NCBI GenBank assembly: GCA_016188575.1
Contig: JACPHN010000269.1
Location: 1-64,000 of the forward strand
Direction of reading: 5' to 3'
DNA length: 64,000 nt
Origin: Candidatus Schekmanbacteria bacterium
Lineage (GTDB): Bacteria; CSSED10-310; JACPHN01
Below, piece after piece: positions 17,711 through 26,038 of the stretch. The notes under the pieces are model-generated. The model worked only from the letters and a program-made list of their open reading frames with translations. It was not told where the DNA came from and ran no database searches. A program made the position numbers and the translations under genes. Position 1 is the first letter of the stretch; every line of letters starts with the position of its first letter.

Positions 17711-19527
17711 GCCGTCCCCCTGGCGCGCCGGATTCGCCCGGCGCCGAACCGATCGAAATTCTCGGCAAGACCTTTTTCGTCCCGTGTGCCGAGCGGGCAT
17801 TCGCTGATTGCTCGGAATCTATCCTGCGCCGCGCCGCGGCGGTGCAGGGCCGAGAGATATCGCGTCCGCCCGCACTCGGATTCTTGCCCCGCGCTCCTCG
17901 CAAGCTCGACGCCACCGAGCTGTACGAAGAGGTCGCCCGGGTTCTCGATGACTGTGAGGAACTGCTCCGCGAGCTGAGGCGGCGAACCGATGCTCGCCTC
18001 GGCCTGGTCGAGAAAATCGCGCGGACCGTGCAGGAGGAGCTCCAGGCGAAGACAACCCACCTCGTAGCGCTCGAAAACGAGCGGCGTGCGCTCGGCGAGG
18101 AGGCACGGCGCCACGATGACCGGGCCTTGTCGGATCGGGTGGCGGCCCAAGGAGACCGCCTTCTGGCTGCGGTGCGCGGGCTCGCCTGGGCAGCGCTGCT
18201 GGCACTACGGAAACTCGAGCTCGCCACGGCCGCCATGACGGCGCTTATGAAAGATCTTCGCAGCCGGTCGGATCCCTTGGCGGAGCTCCGCGGGAGGTTC
18301 GATCGCGACAGGCGGGCCTTTGCGCTCGAACGACGCATCGGCGGTCTCGAGCGCGCGGCTCCCGACCTCGAGCGGGCCGCGCCACCCCTTGAGGCGGTCG
18401 TGCGCGAAGCAATCGCTCCGCTGGATTCACTTCAGGACGAGGCAAAGCACGCGGATGGCGTCTTTCATGGGCTGCTGCGGCAGGTGCGCGAAGCGACGGA
18501 GCGTCTGCGCGCCGCATCGGCCGCCTCGCTGTTGCCGGGCGGCGAAGTCCACCCCGTCGCGCTGCCGGTGGGCCTCAAGCTCGATCGGGGGGCGCCCTGC
18601 GTGACCCCGGCGCCGACCGACGACGACGAGGAAGATGTCGCCTTCGATGTGGCGCTCGCCGTCTCCGATGGCGAGCTCGTCGACGTGGCCGTTGGCAGGA
18701 TTCTGGCGCTTACGCGCGAGCGTGTGGCCGCCCTGGACGACAGGCTTCCCGCTGCGCCCACCGGCATCCGCCCGGCGAGCTCCTCGGTGGTCGCACGTGC
18801 TCTGGCCCACGGGTTCGTTCGGCTTCCGGCGGGAGCGTTCCTCATGGGTTCCAACGACGGCGGCTTCGATGAGCGGCCGGCTCACACGGTGACCCTGACC
18901 CGCCCTTTCGACGTGCTCGGTGCGCCGGTGACGCAAGAACTCTACGAGGCCCTCGCCGGAGAAAACCCGAGCCGGTTTCGAGGCCGCGATCTCCCCGTCG
19001 AGAACGTGTCCTGGTTTGCGGCTGTCGCGTTCTGTAATCGCCTGTCGATGGCCGCGGGCCTGACTCCCGCGTACGAGATCCGGGGCGACATCGTGCGGTG
19101 GGCGGGCGCCGAGGCCGCGGGCTTTCGTCTGCTTTCGGAGGCCGAATGGGAATACGCCTGCCGGGCGGGGACTGGGCCCGAACGCAGCGGAGAGCTCGAC
19201 AGGATTGCGTGGAGCGCCGCCAACAGCGGCGGGCGGACGCAGCCCGTCGCGACACGGGAAGCGAATGCGTGGGGCCTGTACGACATGCTCGGCAACGTCT
19301 GGGAATGGTGCGCCGACTGGTACGGTGACTATCAGGGCGTGGCGCAGATCAATCCAGCGGGGCCGTCGGCGGGAGCGCGGCGCGTGGCCCGGGGCGGCTC
19401 CTGGGCCACGGGAGCCGGCGGCATCGGTGCGGCGATCCGCGCCTGCGCCGCTCCCGGTGATTGCTGCCATGACCGCGGCTTTCGAGTTGGCCGGGACGCT
19501 TCCGGTGAGGCGCTCGAGTGCGCCTGA
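17707..19527 (+). CDS. Coiled-coil protein with C-terminal FGE/SUMF1-like domain
   Basis: The 606-residue product starts with about 340 residues rich in charged helices (for example RTVQEELQAKTTHLVALENE), predicted coiled coil. A formylglycine-generating-enzyme-like domain follows: LPAGAFLMGSNDGGFDERPAH, quoted only as LPAGAFLMGS, then VTQELYEAL, FRLLSEAEWEYACRAG, GNVWEWCADWY and ARGGSW. The two copper-binding cysteines of true FGE, expected soon after RGGSW, are not in their usual place (the segment reads WATGAGGIGAAIRAC). It is therefore probably a structural or regulatory FGE-like module. It is the last gene of the operon, joined to the PLP enzyme by an ATGA overlap. There is no signal peptide. 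Confidence 0.8.
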   Translation: MSRPPGAPDSPGAEPIEILGKTFFVPCAERAFADCSESILRRAAAVQGREISRPPALGFLPRAPRKLDATELYEEVARVLDDCEELLRELRRRTDARLGLVEKIARTVQEELQAKTTHLVALENERRALGEEARRHDDRALSDRVAAQGDRLLAAVRGLAWAALLALRKLELATAAMTALMKDLRSRSDPLAELRGRFDRDRRAFALERRIGGLERAAPDLERAAPPLEAVVREAIAPLDSLQDEAKHADGVFHGLLRQVREATERLRAASAASLLPGGEVHPVALPVGLKLDRGAPCVTPAPTDDDEEDVAFDVALAVSDGELVDVAVGRILALTRERVAALDDRLPAAPTGIRPASSSVVARALAHGFVRLPAGAFLMGSNDGGFDERPAHTVTLTRPFDVLGAPVTQELYEALAGENPSRFRGRDLPVENVSWFAAVAFCNRLSMAAGLTPAYEIRGDIVRWAGAEAAGFRLLSEAEWEYACRAGTGPERSGELDRIAWSAANSGGRTQPVATREANAWGLYDMLGNVWEWCADWYGDYQGVAQINPAGPSAGARRVARGGSWATGAGGIGAAIRACAAPGDCCHDRGFRVGRDASGEALECA

Positions 19528-19563
19528 TCGGCTACCGCAGCCCCGGAGCACCCTCACGACCTC

Positions 19564-19667
19564 GAATCCACCACCAGCTCGACCGCGGGCTGAGCGGAAA
19601 GCGCATCGCGAATACCCCCACCTCACCTCCCCGCAAGCGGAGGGAGGGACCGAGAGGGCGCTGTCGC
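19564..19667 (+). repeat. Dispersed repeat, copy 1
   Basis: Positions 19594-19667 share a long imperfect match with 26069-26145, starting with GCGGAAAGCGCATCGCGAA. The match continues through a C-rich CTCACCTCCCC-GC-AGCGG hairpin arm and ends with GCTGTCGC. A weaker match (ATCCACC-CC) extends the repeat upstream. The core CTCCCCGC-AA-GCGGAGGG can form a hairpin, resembling the REP-like intergenic repeats of many proteobacteria. It lies in the non-coding gap between the hydroxylase operon and the DUF3592 gene. Confidence 0.75.
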
Positions 19668-19745
19668 GTCGACAGCGAGCTGGCGGTGGATTCAGAACGG
19701 CGCGGATGGCTTGCGGCGAGCGCATCTCGCCGCTAGCTTATCGAC

Positions 19746-20273
19746 ATGGCAATTACCGCGAGCTCCGACGAGACCTCCCGTATACGTCCCAGGTTCGGTC
19801 TTCTCTCCGTCACCTGTGCGGCCGCCGCTGTCGCCTTGGTTCTTGGCGGCGTCTCAGGATTGTCGCTCTGGTGCCGGATCGCCGACTTTCAGGAAACCGA
19901 TGCCGAGATCACGACCGCCGAGCTAAAGGTGATTGGCCAGGGGGAGTCCGGTATGCCACGGCGCGGGCACTACGGGCTCTACATTGTCGCCCTGGCGTAC
20001 GCGTACTCTGCGGGTGGCTTTCGGCACGAAGGGCACGCGGATCTGACGCGCGAAGTCTCGCGCACTCAGGCGGAGGCCCAGGAGCGGCTACGCGCCTATA
20101 CTCCGGGCGGTGAGCTCACCGTCTACGTCGATCCCGACGACCCGGCGGTTTCCCGGCTCGACCGCGATGTCCCCCTGGTGTTGCCGCTAGCTAGCGCCAT
20201 CGCAGGTCTTGTCGCTCTCGGCGCGGCCTTGCGCCTCGCCGCTCGCACCCAACCGGACGGCCGTACGCCCTAG
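19746..20273 (+). CDS. DUF3592-like membrane protein
   Basis: The 175-residue protein has an N-terminal transmembrane segment (about residues 22-45) and a second one near residues 145-165. A beta-rich domain between them contains the GELTVYVDPDDPAVSRL pattern, characteristic of DUF3592 proteins. The function of this family is not established. The ATG at 19746 follows the dispersed repeat without an obvious ribosome site. It ends 75 bases before the convergent secreted-protein gene, and a hairpin in that gap probably ends both transcripts. Confidence 0.72.
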   Translation: MAITASSDETSRIRPRFGLLSVTCAAAAVALVLGGVSGLSLWCRIADFQETDAEITTAELKVIGQGESGMPRRGHYGLYIVALAYAYSAGGFRHEGHADLTREVSRTQAEAQERLRAYTPGGELTVYVDPDDPAVSRLDRDVPLVLPLASAIAGLVALGAALRLAARTQPDGRTP

Positions 20274-20301
20274 TTTCTGTCGGGCCGGCCGCCGGAATGA
20301 G

Positions 20302-20330
20302 GCGCCTTCGGGTTGAGCACAACCCGGCGC
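20302..20330. terminator. Hairpin between convergent genes
   Basis: GCGCC-TTC-GGGTT-GAGCAC-AACCC-GGCGC forms a ten-base-pair interrupted stem with a three-base bulge, centred between the convergent genes ending at 20273 and 20349. The T-tract on either side is weak. Its position suggests a bidirectional transcription end. Confidence 0.4.
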
Positions 20331-20348
20331 GTAGGGCGTTCTGATCTA

Positions 20349-20711
20349 TTATTCGAACTCCGCCCAGCAGCCTTTGCTTTCGCTACATAGCAGACGTACC
20401 TTGGAGGTTTCGCACAAGTCTATTTCGTTCCAATAAACGCCTTCCCCTTCCTCATCTTTGACCATGATGTCCCACAAGCAGGCCTTCTTTCCAGAGAATG
20501 TAATCTTTATACTTTCTCCTTGAGGAAGCGTATCCTCTCCCAAGACGTCCTCTTCCCAGTTGTCCTTCTTGGACTCCGAGATGAATAGGTTGTGAATATC
20601 AGTACCAGTTGCATTGATCAGAGTGAAATCTTGGGTGCCGGCGGTTGCCGTGCCGGCCAGCGCCAGGCCGCACGCAAGCGCGGCGAGACCCGTGACGACG
20701 ATCCTGTACAT
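20349..20711 (-). CDS. Small secreted protein of unknown function
   Basis: The 120-residue product starts at ATG 20711, which has a near-perfect AAGGAGGG site. It has a clear Sec signal peptide (MYRIVVTGLAALACGLALAG, cleavage after TATA). The mature part contains INATGTDIHNLFIS, DNWEEDVLG and LPQGESIKITF. That pattern occurs in a family of small periplasmic proteins often mislabelled by automatic annotation. Four cysteines in the C-terminal half may form disulphides. The mature region is clearly more AT-rich than its neighbours. A TTGACA promoter lies upstream. No biochemical role is known to me. Confidence 0.82.
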   Translation of the reverse strand: MYRIVVTGLAALACGLALAGTATAGTQDFTLINATGTDIHNLFISESKKDNWEEDVLGEDTLPQGESIKITFSGKKACLWDIMVKDEEGEGVYWNEIDLCETSKVRLLCSESKGCWAEFE

Positions 20712-20781
20712 GAGCCCTCCTTCGTAGTTCCGGGCGTTCAGCACGCCCTGCCCGTCGAAACCGTTTCGGCGTTTCGCGTGG

Positions 20782-20810
20782 AGGTTACCGACTCGAAGCG
20801 ACCGTGTCAA
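20782..20810 (-). promoter_or_regulatory. Candidate promoter of the small secreted protein gene
   Basis: A perfect TTGACA (20810-20805) and TAACCT (20787-20782) are spaced by 17 bases on the minus strand, about 70 bases before the ATG at 20711 and past the end of the histidine-phosphatase gene. The -10 matches at three positions only. Confidence 0.5.
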
Positions 20811-20854
20811 CCGCAGCACGGTTGCCTGGATCCACCGCCCCGTGCGCCCCGCCG

Positions 20855-21619
20855 CTACCGCGCCAGACCGCGACGCGATCGCGACAAGCGGCCATCGCGA
20901 CTGGCGAGATGCTGACTCGCGCCATAGCTCACCAGGGACCATTGCCCCGCCGTCCGGCGCAGATGCGTCACGCTGCCATTGCGCAGGTACGGCCGGGTAA
21001 GGACATTCCGCACGCGAAGCTCCGGAAAGAGCAGCTCGTTGACCGTGTAGTAGATAAAGTACCCGTGCGTGAAACAGGCGACACTGTCGCCGTCATTGTG
21101 AGCAGCAGCGAGGGATTCGAGAACCCGCGTCACGCGCTCGCGAACCGCGGCAACCGTTTCGCCATCGGATGTCTCCTCGGACTTCCACGCGTTGTAGTAC
21201 AGGCGGATCAGACTCCCCCCGGCGGCGACGCTGGCCGCACCTGAGCTGACGAGCGAAAGCGCTGCATGTACGAGGCGGGTGAGCGCCAGAGAAGCGGCAA
21301 TCCGCGGCGAGGTTTCCGGGAGGAGACGACCGCAACGTATTTCTGCCAAGTCCGCGGTGACACGCACCTCCAGTCCGAGGAGCGCGGCGGTAGCCGCGGC
21401 CGTTTGACGGGCCCGGATCAAGTCGCTCGAGTAGAGGTTCGTGATCCCGATACCACTGAGATAGCGCGCCACGGCGTCCGCTTCGCCTCTACCGCGAGCG
21501 GTCAACGGACCCTGTTTGGCCGCTGTGGCGTAGTCGTTGACGAGGCTCAAATCAAACCCCGCCGCGAGCTCATACTCCTGCTGTCCGTGGCGAACGAGAT
21601 AGACGTTCAAGGGTGGCAT
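20855..21619 (-). CDS. Histidine phosphatase family protein
   Basis: The 254-residue protein belongs to the phosphoglycerate-mutase-like histidine phosphatases. It begins with the catalytic motif YLVRHGQQE (His 11 phosphorylated in the family). YSSDLIRARQTAAA, the acidic ETSDGETVAAVRERV and the second catalytic histidine in VACFTHGYFI follow. Its length and insertions do not match a single named enzyme, so the substrate (sugar phosphate, nucleotide or protein) cannot be chosen. A consensus TATAAT promoter precedes it. The arginine-rich C-terminal tail is unusual. Confidence 0.88.
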   Translation of the reverse strand: MPPLNVYLVRHGQQEYELAAGFDLSLVNDYATAAKQGPLTARGRGEADAVARYLSGIGITNLYSSDLIRARQTAAATAALLGLEVRVTADLAEIRCGRLLPETSPRIAASLALTRLVHAALSLVSSGAASVAAGGSLIRLYYNAWKSEETSDGETVAAVRERVTRVLESLAAAHNDGDSVACFTHGYFIYYTVNELLFPELRVRNVLTRPYLRNGSVTHLRRTAGQWSLVSYGASQHLASRDGRLSRSRRGLAR

Positions 21620-21652
21620 CTCTGGGGGGTCTTGGCGGCGTTGTCATGGCTC

Positions 21653-21680
21653 ATTATAGGCCACAAACGCGCCAAGGCAA
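21653..21680 (-). promoter_or_regulatory. Candidate promoter of the histidine phosphatase gene
   Basis: A perfect TATAAT (21658-21653) with TTGCCT (21680-21675) 16 bases upstream lies on the minus strand, about 35 bases before the ATG at 21619. Confidence 0.55.
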
Positions 21681-21791
21681 TTCCGTCACCTCGCGGCCAC
21701 ACGGCGCTGCTACCTCGATTCGCTCATGCTACAGTGGGGCCACTTGCCGCCAGGGCGGTGTGAGCTGAGGTAGACAACCGGGAGATGCAAG

Positions 21792-24107
21792 ATGGACTTT
21801 GCAGTGCCGGAAGAAGCACAGACGATGGTGCGGATGATCGACGCGCTTGTCGATCGCGAGCTGATTCCACTGGAGCCGGCATTCCTCGCTGGCACGGGCG
21901 CCGACCTTCAGGCCCGGTTGGACAAGGTGCGCCGTCGCGTCCGCCAGATGGGTCTGTGGGCGCCAGCCGGCCCCGGCGAGTATGGCGGAATGGGGTTGGA
22001 CGTGCTGACTTTTGCGCATGTATCAGAAGCCCTCGGCCGCAGTCCTCTCGGGCACTATGCGTTCAACTGCCAGGCCCCCGACGCCGGCAATGTGGAAATC
22101 CTGTGCAAATACGGCACGGACGAGCAGAAGGAGACGTTTCTTCGGCCGCTCGTCGAGGGAAGCATACGCTCCTGCTTCGCGATGACCGAAATCGAAATGC
22201 CCGGCTCCAACCCCGTCATGATGGAGACGACGGCCATCGAGCAGGGGGACGAGTACGTTTTGACCGGGCACAAGTGGTATACTACAGGTGCCGACGGCGC
22301 CGCCTTCGCGATCGTCATGGCGGTGACCGATCCCGGAGCAGCTCCGCACTTTCGCGCCAGCATGCTCATCGTCCCCACGGACACCCCGGGCTTTGATCTT
22401 GTGCGCAATATCTCCGTCATGGGCCACACGGGGAGTGGCTGGCACAGTCATGGCGAGGTCATCTTGCGCGGCTGTCGCGTACCCCGATCCCATCTTCTCG
22501 GCCCGCGCGGGCAAGGATTCCTGATCGCCCAGGAGCGTCTCGGGCCCGGACGCATTCACCACTGCATGCGCTGGCTCGGCGCCTGCAACCGGGCCTTCTC
22601 GCTGATGTGCGACCGCGCCGCCAAGCGCGTGATCAGCCCGGGGCGCACCTTGGCAACCCGGCAGATCATCCAGACGTGGATCGCCGAGAGCGCCGCCGAG
22701 ATTCACGCCGCCCGCCTCATGGTGCTGCACGCCGCCTGGAAAATGACCCGCTTCGGCGCTCGCGAAGCGCGAGCGGAGATCTCCGCGATCAAGTTCTTCA
22801 CGGCGAACGTGCTACAGCGCGTGGTCGACCGCGCGCTGCAGGTGCACGGCGGGCTCGGCATGACCGATGACACGATCCTCGCGTTCCTGTTTCGCTTCGA
22901 GCGTGCCGCCCGCATCTATGATGGCGTCGACGAGGTCCACAAGATCTCCGTCGCCAGGCTGATTCTCGAGGAACCCGAGCGCCTTGGGCACGGCCGCCAT
23001 TTCGACCCGCCAGGCGCCGCCGAACCCGCGGCCGCTGCCGGAGAGCTCATCGACCAGCCCGGTCTCGCGAGACCGGACGAGGTGCTCGATGAAAACCGCT
23101 TGTTGAGCTACCTCCGCAGCGAGCTTGGCATCGCCGCGGATGCGGTTCATGCTCGGCAGTTCCCGTCCGGATACTCCAACCTGACCTACCTGATCACCGC
23201 CGGTGATCGGGAGCTCGTCTTGCGACGTCCGCCGTTCGGCACAAAGGCGGCCACCGCGCACGACGTCACCAGGGAGTTTCGCCTGCTTCAGGCCCTGCAC
23301 CCGCACTTTGCGTACTGCCCGCAGCCAGTCGCGCACTGTGACGACGAAACTGTGCTCGGCGCACCGTTTTTCCTCATGGAGCGGATCGCCGGCCTCATCC
23401 TGCGCAAGGACCTTCCGGGCGCGCTCCGACTGTTGACCGGAGACGCCCGACGCCTTTCGGAACGTCTGATCGATACTCTCGTGGAGCTGCACTCGCTTGA
23501 CGTCGACGCTACGGGTCTTGGCGTCCTGGGGAAACCGCAAGGTTACGCACAGCGACAGGTGCAAGGATGGAGCGAGCGATACCGCACGGCGCGCACCCCG
23601 GATGCTCCGGCCTGCGAGCGGGTGATGTCGTGGCTGGCCGAGCACATTCCGCCGGACCCGCGGCAGCCGTGCCTGGTGCACAACGACTTTCGCTTCGACA
23701 ACATCGTGCTCGATCCGGCGGCGCCAACCAGCGTTATCGGCGTGCTCGATTGGGAGCTCGCGGCAGTTGGCGACCCGCTCATGGACCTCGGCAACTCACT
23801 CGCCTACTGGGTTCAGGCTGACGATCCCGCCGAGATGCAGGCTATCCGCCTTGCGCCGACCCATGTCGGAGGCATGTTGACGCGTGCGGAAGTTTTGGAC
23901 CGGTATTGCCGCGGCAGAGGAATCGGGGAAGTGGACTTCCGCTTCTATCGCTGCTTCGGCCTGTTTCGCCTCGCGGTCATCGCGCAGCAGATCTACTATC
24001 GCTTTTTCCACAGCCAGACCACCGATGTGCGCTTCAAGGCGCTGGTCCACGCCGTGGCGATCCTGGATCGAGCGGCCGAGCAGGTGCTTGCGCCGGGGCA
24101 CTGCTAG
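21792..24107 (+). CDS. Acyl-CoA dehydrogenase fused to aminoglycoside-phosphotransferase-like kinase
   Basis: This 771-residue two-domain protein has residues 1 to about 405 as an FAD acyl-CoA dehydrogenase (FAMTEIEMPGSNP, TGHKWYTTGADG, QVHGGLGMTDDTILAFLFR, the last typical of the ACAD10/11 subgroup). Residues about 430-770 form an APH/choline-kinase fold with QFPSGYSNLTYLI, ELVLRRPPFG, the catalytic VHNDFRFDN and the metal motif GVLDWELAAVGDPLMDLG. Mammalian ACAD10/11 have the same partners in the opposite order and degrade 4-hydroxy acids through a phosphorylated intermediate. A similar pathway is inferred here. The gene stands alone, convergent with motB. Confidence 0.9.
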   Translation: MDFAVPEEAQTMVRMIDALVDRELIPLEPAFLAGTGADLQARLDKVRRRVRQMGLWAPAGPGEYGGMGLDVLTFAHVSEALGRSPLGHYAFNCQAPDAGNVEILCKYGTDEQKETFLRPLVEGSIRSCFAMTEIEMPGSNPVMMETTAIEQGDEYVLTGHKWYTTGADGAAFAIVMAVTDPGAAPHFRASMLIVPTDTPGFDLVRNISVMGHTGSGWHSHGEVILRGCRVPRSHLLGPRGQGFLIAQERLGPGRIHHCMRWLGACNRAFSLMCDRAAKRVISPGRTLATRQIIQTWIAESAAEIHAARLMVLHAAWKMTRFGAREARAEISAIKFFTANVLQRVVDRALQVHGGLGMTDDTILAFLFRFERAARIYDGVDEVHKISVARLILEEPERLGHGRHFDPPGAAEPAAAAGELIDQPGLARPDEVLDENRLLSYLRSELGIAADAVHARQFPSGYSNLTYLITAGDRELVLRRPPFGTKAATAHDVTREFRLLQALHPHFAYCPQPVAHCDDETVLGAPFFLMERIAGLILRKDLPGALRLLTGDARRLSERLIDTLVELHSLDVDATGLGVLGKPQGYAQRQVQGWSERYRTARTPDAPACERVMSWLAEHIPPDPRQPCLVHNDFRFDNIVLDPAAPTSVIGVLDWELAAVGDPLMDLGNSLAYWVQADDPAEMQAIRLAPTHVGGMLTRAEVLDRYCRGRGIGEVDFRFYRCFGLFRLAVIAQQIYYRFFHSQTTDVRFKALVHAVAILDRAAEQVLAPGHC

Positions 24108-24138
24108 GCAGGTTGGCGGCAGGCACCGACGGCGCCTC

Positions 24139-25149
24139 TCACGGCGTCGTGTCCGATGCCGCTGGGGGTTTTTCGCCGGCGCCGGAGTCAGCCTCGGCGC
24201 CGGCCTTCTCGCTGCCACCGGCAGCGTCGTCGCTCCAGAATTCATCATCTGCCAAAGTCGATGGGAAGCTGTCGCCGGCCTTGCCTTCGCCAGCGGCCGC
24301 CGTCGGTGTAGGCTTGACGGGAGCCCCGCCGAGCACAGGGCCTTCGCGCAAGAGGAAGACGATCTCGACTCTCCGATTCGCCGCGCGGTTTTCTTCCGAG
24401 GTATTGGGGACGACAGGTCTGGTGTCCGCAAGCCCAACCGCCATGAACCGATCGGCGCTAACCCCCGCTTGTTCGGCGAGAAAGCGCACAATGCTGCCGG
24501 CCCGCGCCGCCGATAGCTCCCAGTTCGAGGCGTATGCGCTGGTGCTGATCGTTGCGCTGTCCGTGTGCCCCTCGACCATCACCCGGCAAGGGCTACTCTT
24601 GATGGTGCCGATGAGACTTTGCAAGAAGGTCTTTGCGCCCGGGAGAATATCGGCGCTTCCCGCGGCGAACATCGCCTGCCCCGCGACCCGGACGAGAATG
24701 CCGCGCGCATCGGTCTCGAGCTCTGCGCCAATCCCAAAATCCTCGGTGGACAGCACATCCTCCAGCGCCATTTCGAGCTTCACCTGCTCCTCGGTAGTCG
24801 TGGCACCTTCGGCCCCACTCTTGCACTCTTCCTGTTGCGGCGCGGTAATGATCGGAGCCCCACCTGTCTCCGCACCATCCTCGACGAACCCCGTTGCGTC
24901 CTTGGAACCAAAGGCATAGCGAAGCGATCCAATCAGAATGCGATACTTCGCTACATCGATCTGCGAATACGTCAGCAGCAAGATGAAAAACACCAGAAGC
25001 AGCGACATCAGGTCCGCGAAGGTGCACATCCATTCCGGTGCGCCGGCCGGAGCGTCATCCGCGGGGGGACTCGGGAGCGGCGGTGGGGAAGACGCCTGTT
25101 GCGCCGCTTTCCCCTTGTCTGTTTTTTCGCTGTTCTCTTCTGCGCTCAT
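24139..25149 (-). CDS. motB: MotB-like stator protein with OmpA domain
   Basis: The 336-residue protein has a proline-rich cytoplasmic tail. One transmembrane helix follows the motif PEWMCTFADLMSLLLVFF, whose D46 is at the position of the proton/ion-carrying aspartate of MotB. A linker of about 110 residues and a C-terminal OmpA-like peptidoglycan-binding domain (MVEGHTDSATISTSAYASNWELSAARA, quoted here for GHTDSATISTSAYASN) complete it. It pairs with the MotA homologue that ends where this gene starts (ATGA overlap 25146-25149). No other flagellar genes are adjacent, so it could power a flagellar motor encoded elsewhere or another ion-driven envelope machine. Confidence 0.88.
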   Translation of the reverse strand: MSAEENSEKTDKGKAAQQASSPPPLPSPPADDAPAGAPEWMCTFADLMSLLLVFFILLLTYSQIDVAKYRILIGSLRYAFGSKDATGFVEDGAETGGAPIITAPQQEECKSGAEGATTTEEQVKLEMALEDVLSTEDFGIGAELETDARGILVRVAGQAMFAAGSADILPGAKTFLQSLIGTIKSSPCRVMVEGHTDSATISTSAYASNWELSAARAGSIVRFLAEQAGVSADRFMAVGLADTRPVVPNTSEENRAANRRVEIVFLLREGPVLGGAPVKPTPTAAAGEGKAGDSFPSTLADDEFWSDDAAGGSEKAGAEADSGAGEKPPAASDTTP

Positions 25150-25907
25150 CGCTTACCCAGCTTCGCTTGCATGGATTGCGACAGGTAGGCGACGAGTTGC
25201 TCTCTTACGAGCTGGGGCGCAGCCCCCTGAGAGATCGCCGCCACTCCGTTGATGGATAGCTCCATCATGAGCGCCTCTTCCTCGCTCCGGTTTGCGAGCT
25301 TCTCAGCCAAAGGGATCGCGATCAGGTTGGCGAGGAGCGCGCCGTACAGCGTCGTAATCAGCGCCAGCGCCATGGCTGGTCCTACGCCTGAGGGATCTTG
25401 CATGTTAGAGAGCAGTTGCACAAGACCAACAAGCGTTCCGATCATGCCGAATGCCGGACCCATCGATCCAATAGATCTGAATATTCGCTGCCCGCGCTTG
25501 TGGCGTTGCAGCCGGGCCGTCATATCCAGCGACAAGATGTGGCGAATCGTGTCTGCGTTGTGACCGTCCGCGCACAAGGTGAGGCCTTTTTGCAAGAACG
25601 GATCCTCGGTCTTCGCCTTTTCGAGCGCGACCAGGCTCTCTCTCTTCGCGAGCTCTGCAAACTTGGTGATATCCTCCGCGCGCTTGGACGGATCCGGATC
25701 GCGTCCGAAGAAGGCGTTTTTGACCACACTCACCGTCGAGAGCACTGCCGAAAGTGGATACTGGATCATGACCGCCCCCAGTGTGCCGCCGACCACGATC
25801 AAGAAGGAGGGGAAGTCCAGGAAGATCATGATACTTCCGCCAGAGAGCATGGCCCACAACACGAGGCCTCCGCCCAACACGAGCCCAATGACGGTCGAGA
25901 GGTCCAT
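25146..25907 (-). CDS. motA: MotA/PomA-type stator protein
   Basis: The 253-residue protein has the four-helix MotA/PomA layout: helices near residues 5-25 and 30-50, a large cytoplasmic loop (KRESLVALEKAKTEDPFLQKG), and helices near 150-170 and 182-205 containing FGMIGTLVGLV and ALITTLYGALLAN. It forms the ion channel with MotB, whose gene overlaps its stop by four bases. Length and sequence style resemble PomA (sodium type), but ion choice cannot be settled. The leader contains a perfect 9-bp inverted repeat 27 bases before the ATG. Confidence 0.9.
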   Translation of the reverse strand: MDLSTVIGLVLGGGLVLWAMLSGGSIMIFLDFPSFLIVVGGTLGAVMIQYPLSAVLSTVSVVKNAFFGRDPDPSKRAEDITKFAELAKRESLVALEKAKTEDPFLQKGLTLCADGHNADTIRHILSLDMTARLQRHKRGQRIFRSIGSMGPAFGMIGTLVGLVQLLSNMQDPSGVGPAMALALITTLYGALLANLIAIPLAEKLANRSEEEALMMELSINGVAAISQGAAPQLVREQLVAYLSQSMQAKLGKR

Positions 25908-25933
25908 TCACTGTCTCCGAAATCGACGCTTTG

Positions 25934-25956
25934 GCCTGCGATCTCGCATCGCAGGC
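25934..25956 (-). repeat. Inverted repeat in the motA leader
   Basis: GCCTGCGAT (25934-25942) and ATCGCAGGC (25948-25956) are exact reverse complements with a five-base loop, 27 bases upstream of the motA ATG. It could be an operator or a leader hairpin acting on motAB translation. A second six-bp palindrome (CCGTGC/GCACGG) lies at 25973-25988. Confidence 0.5.
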
Positions 25957-26038
25957 AGAGGGTGAGGGGGAACCGTGCGAGCGCACGGACGTTCATTTTA
26001 CCGCAAGGTTACCTGGGGAGCAAGGCGGTGAGACGCCC

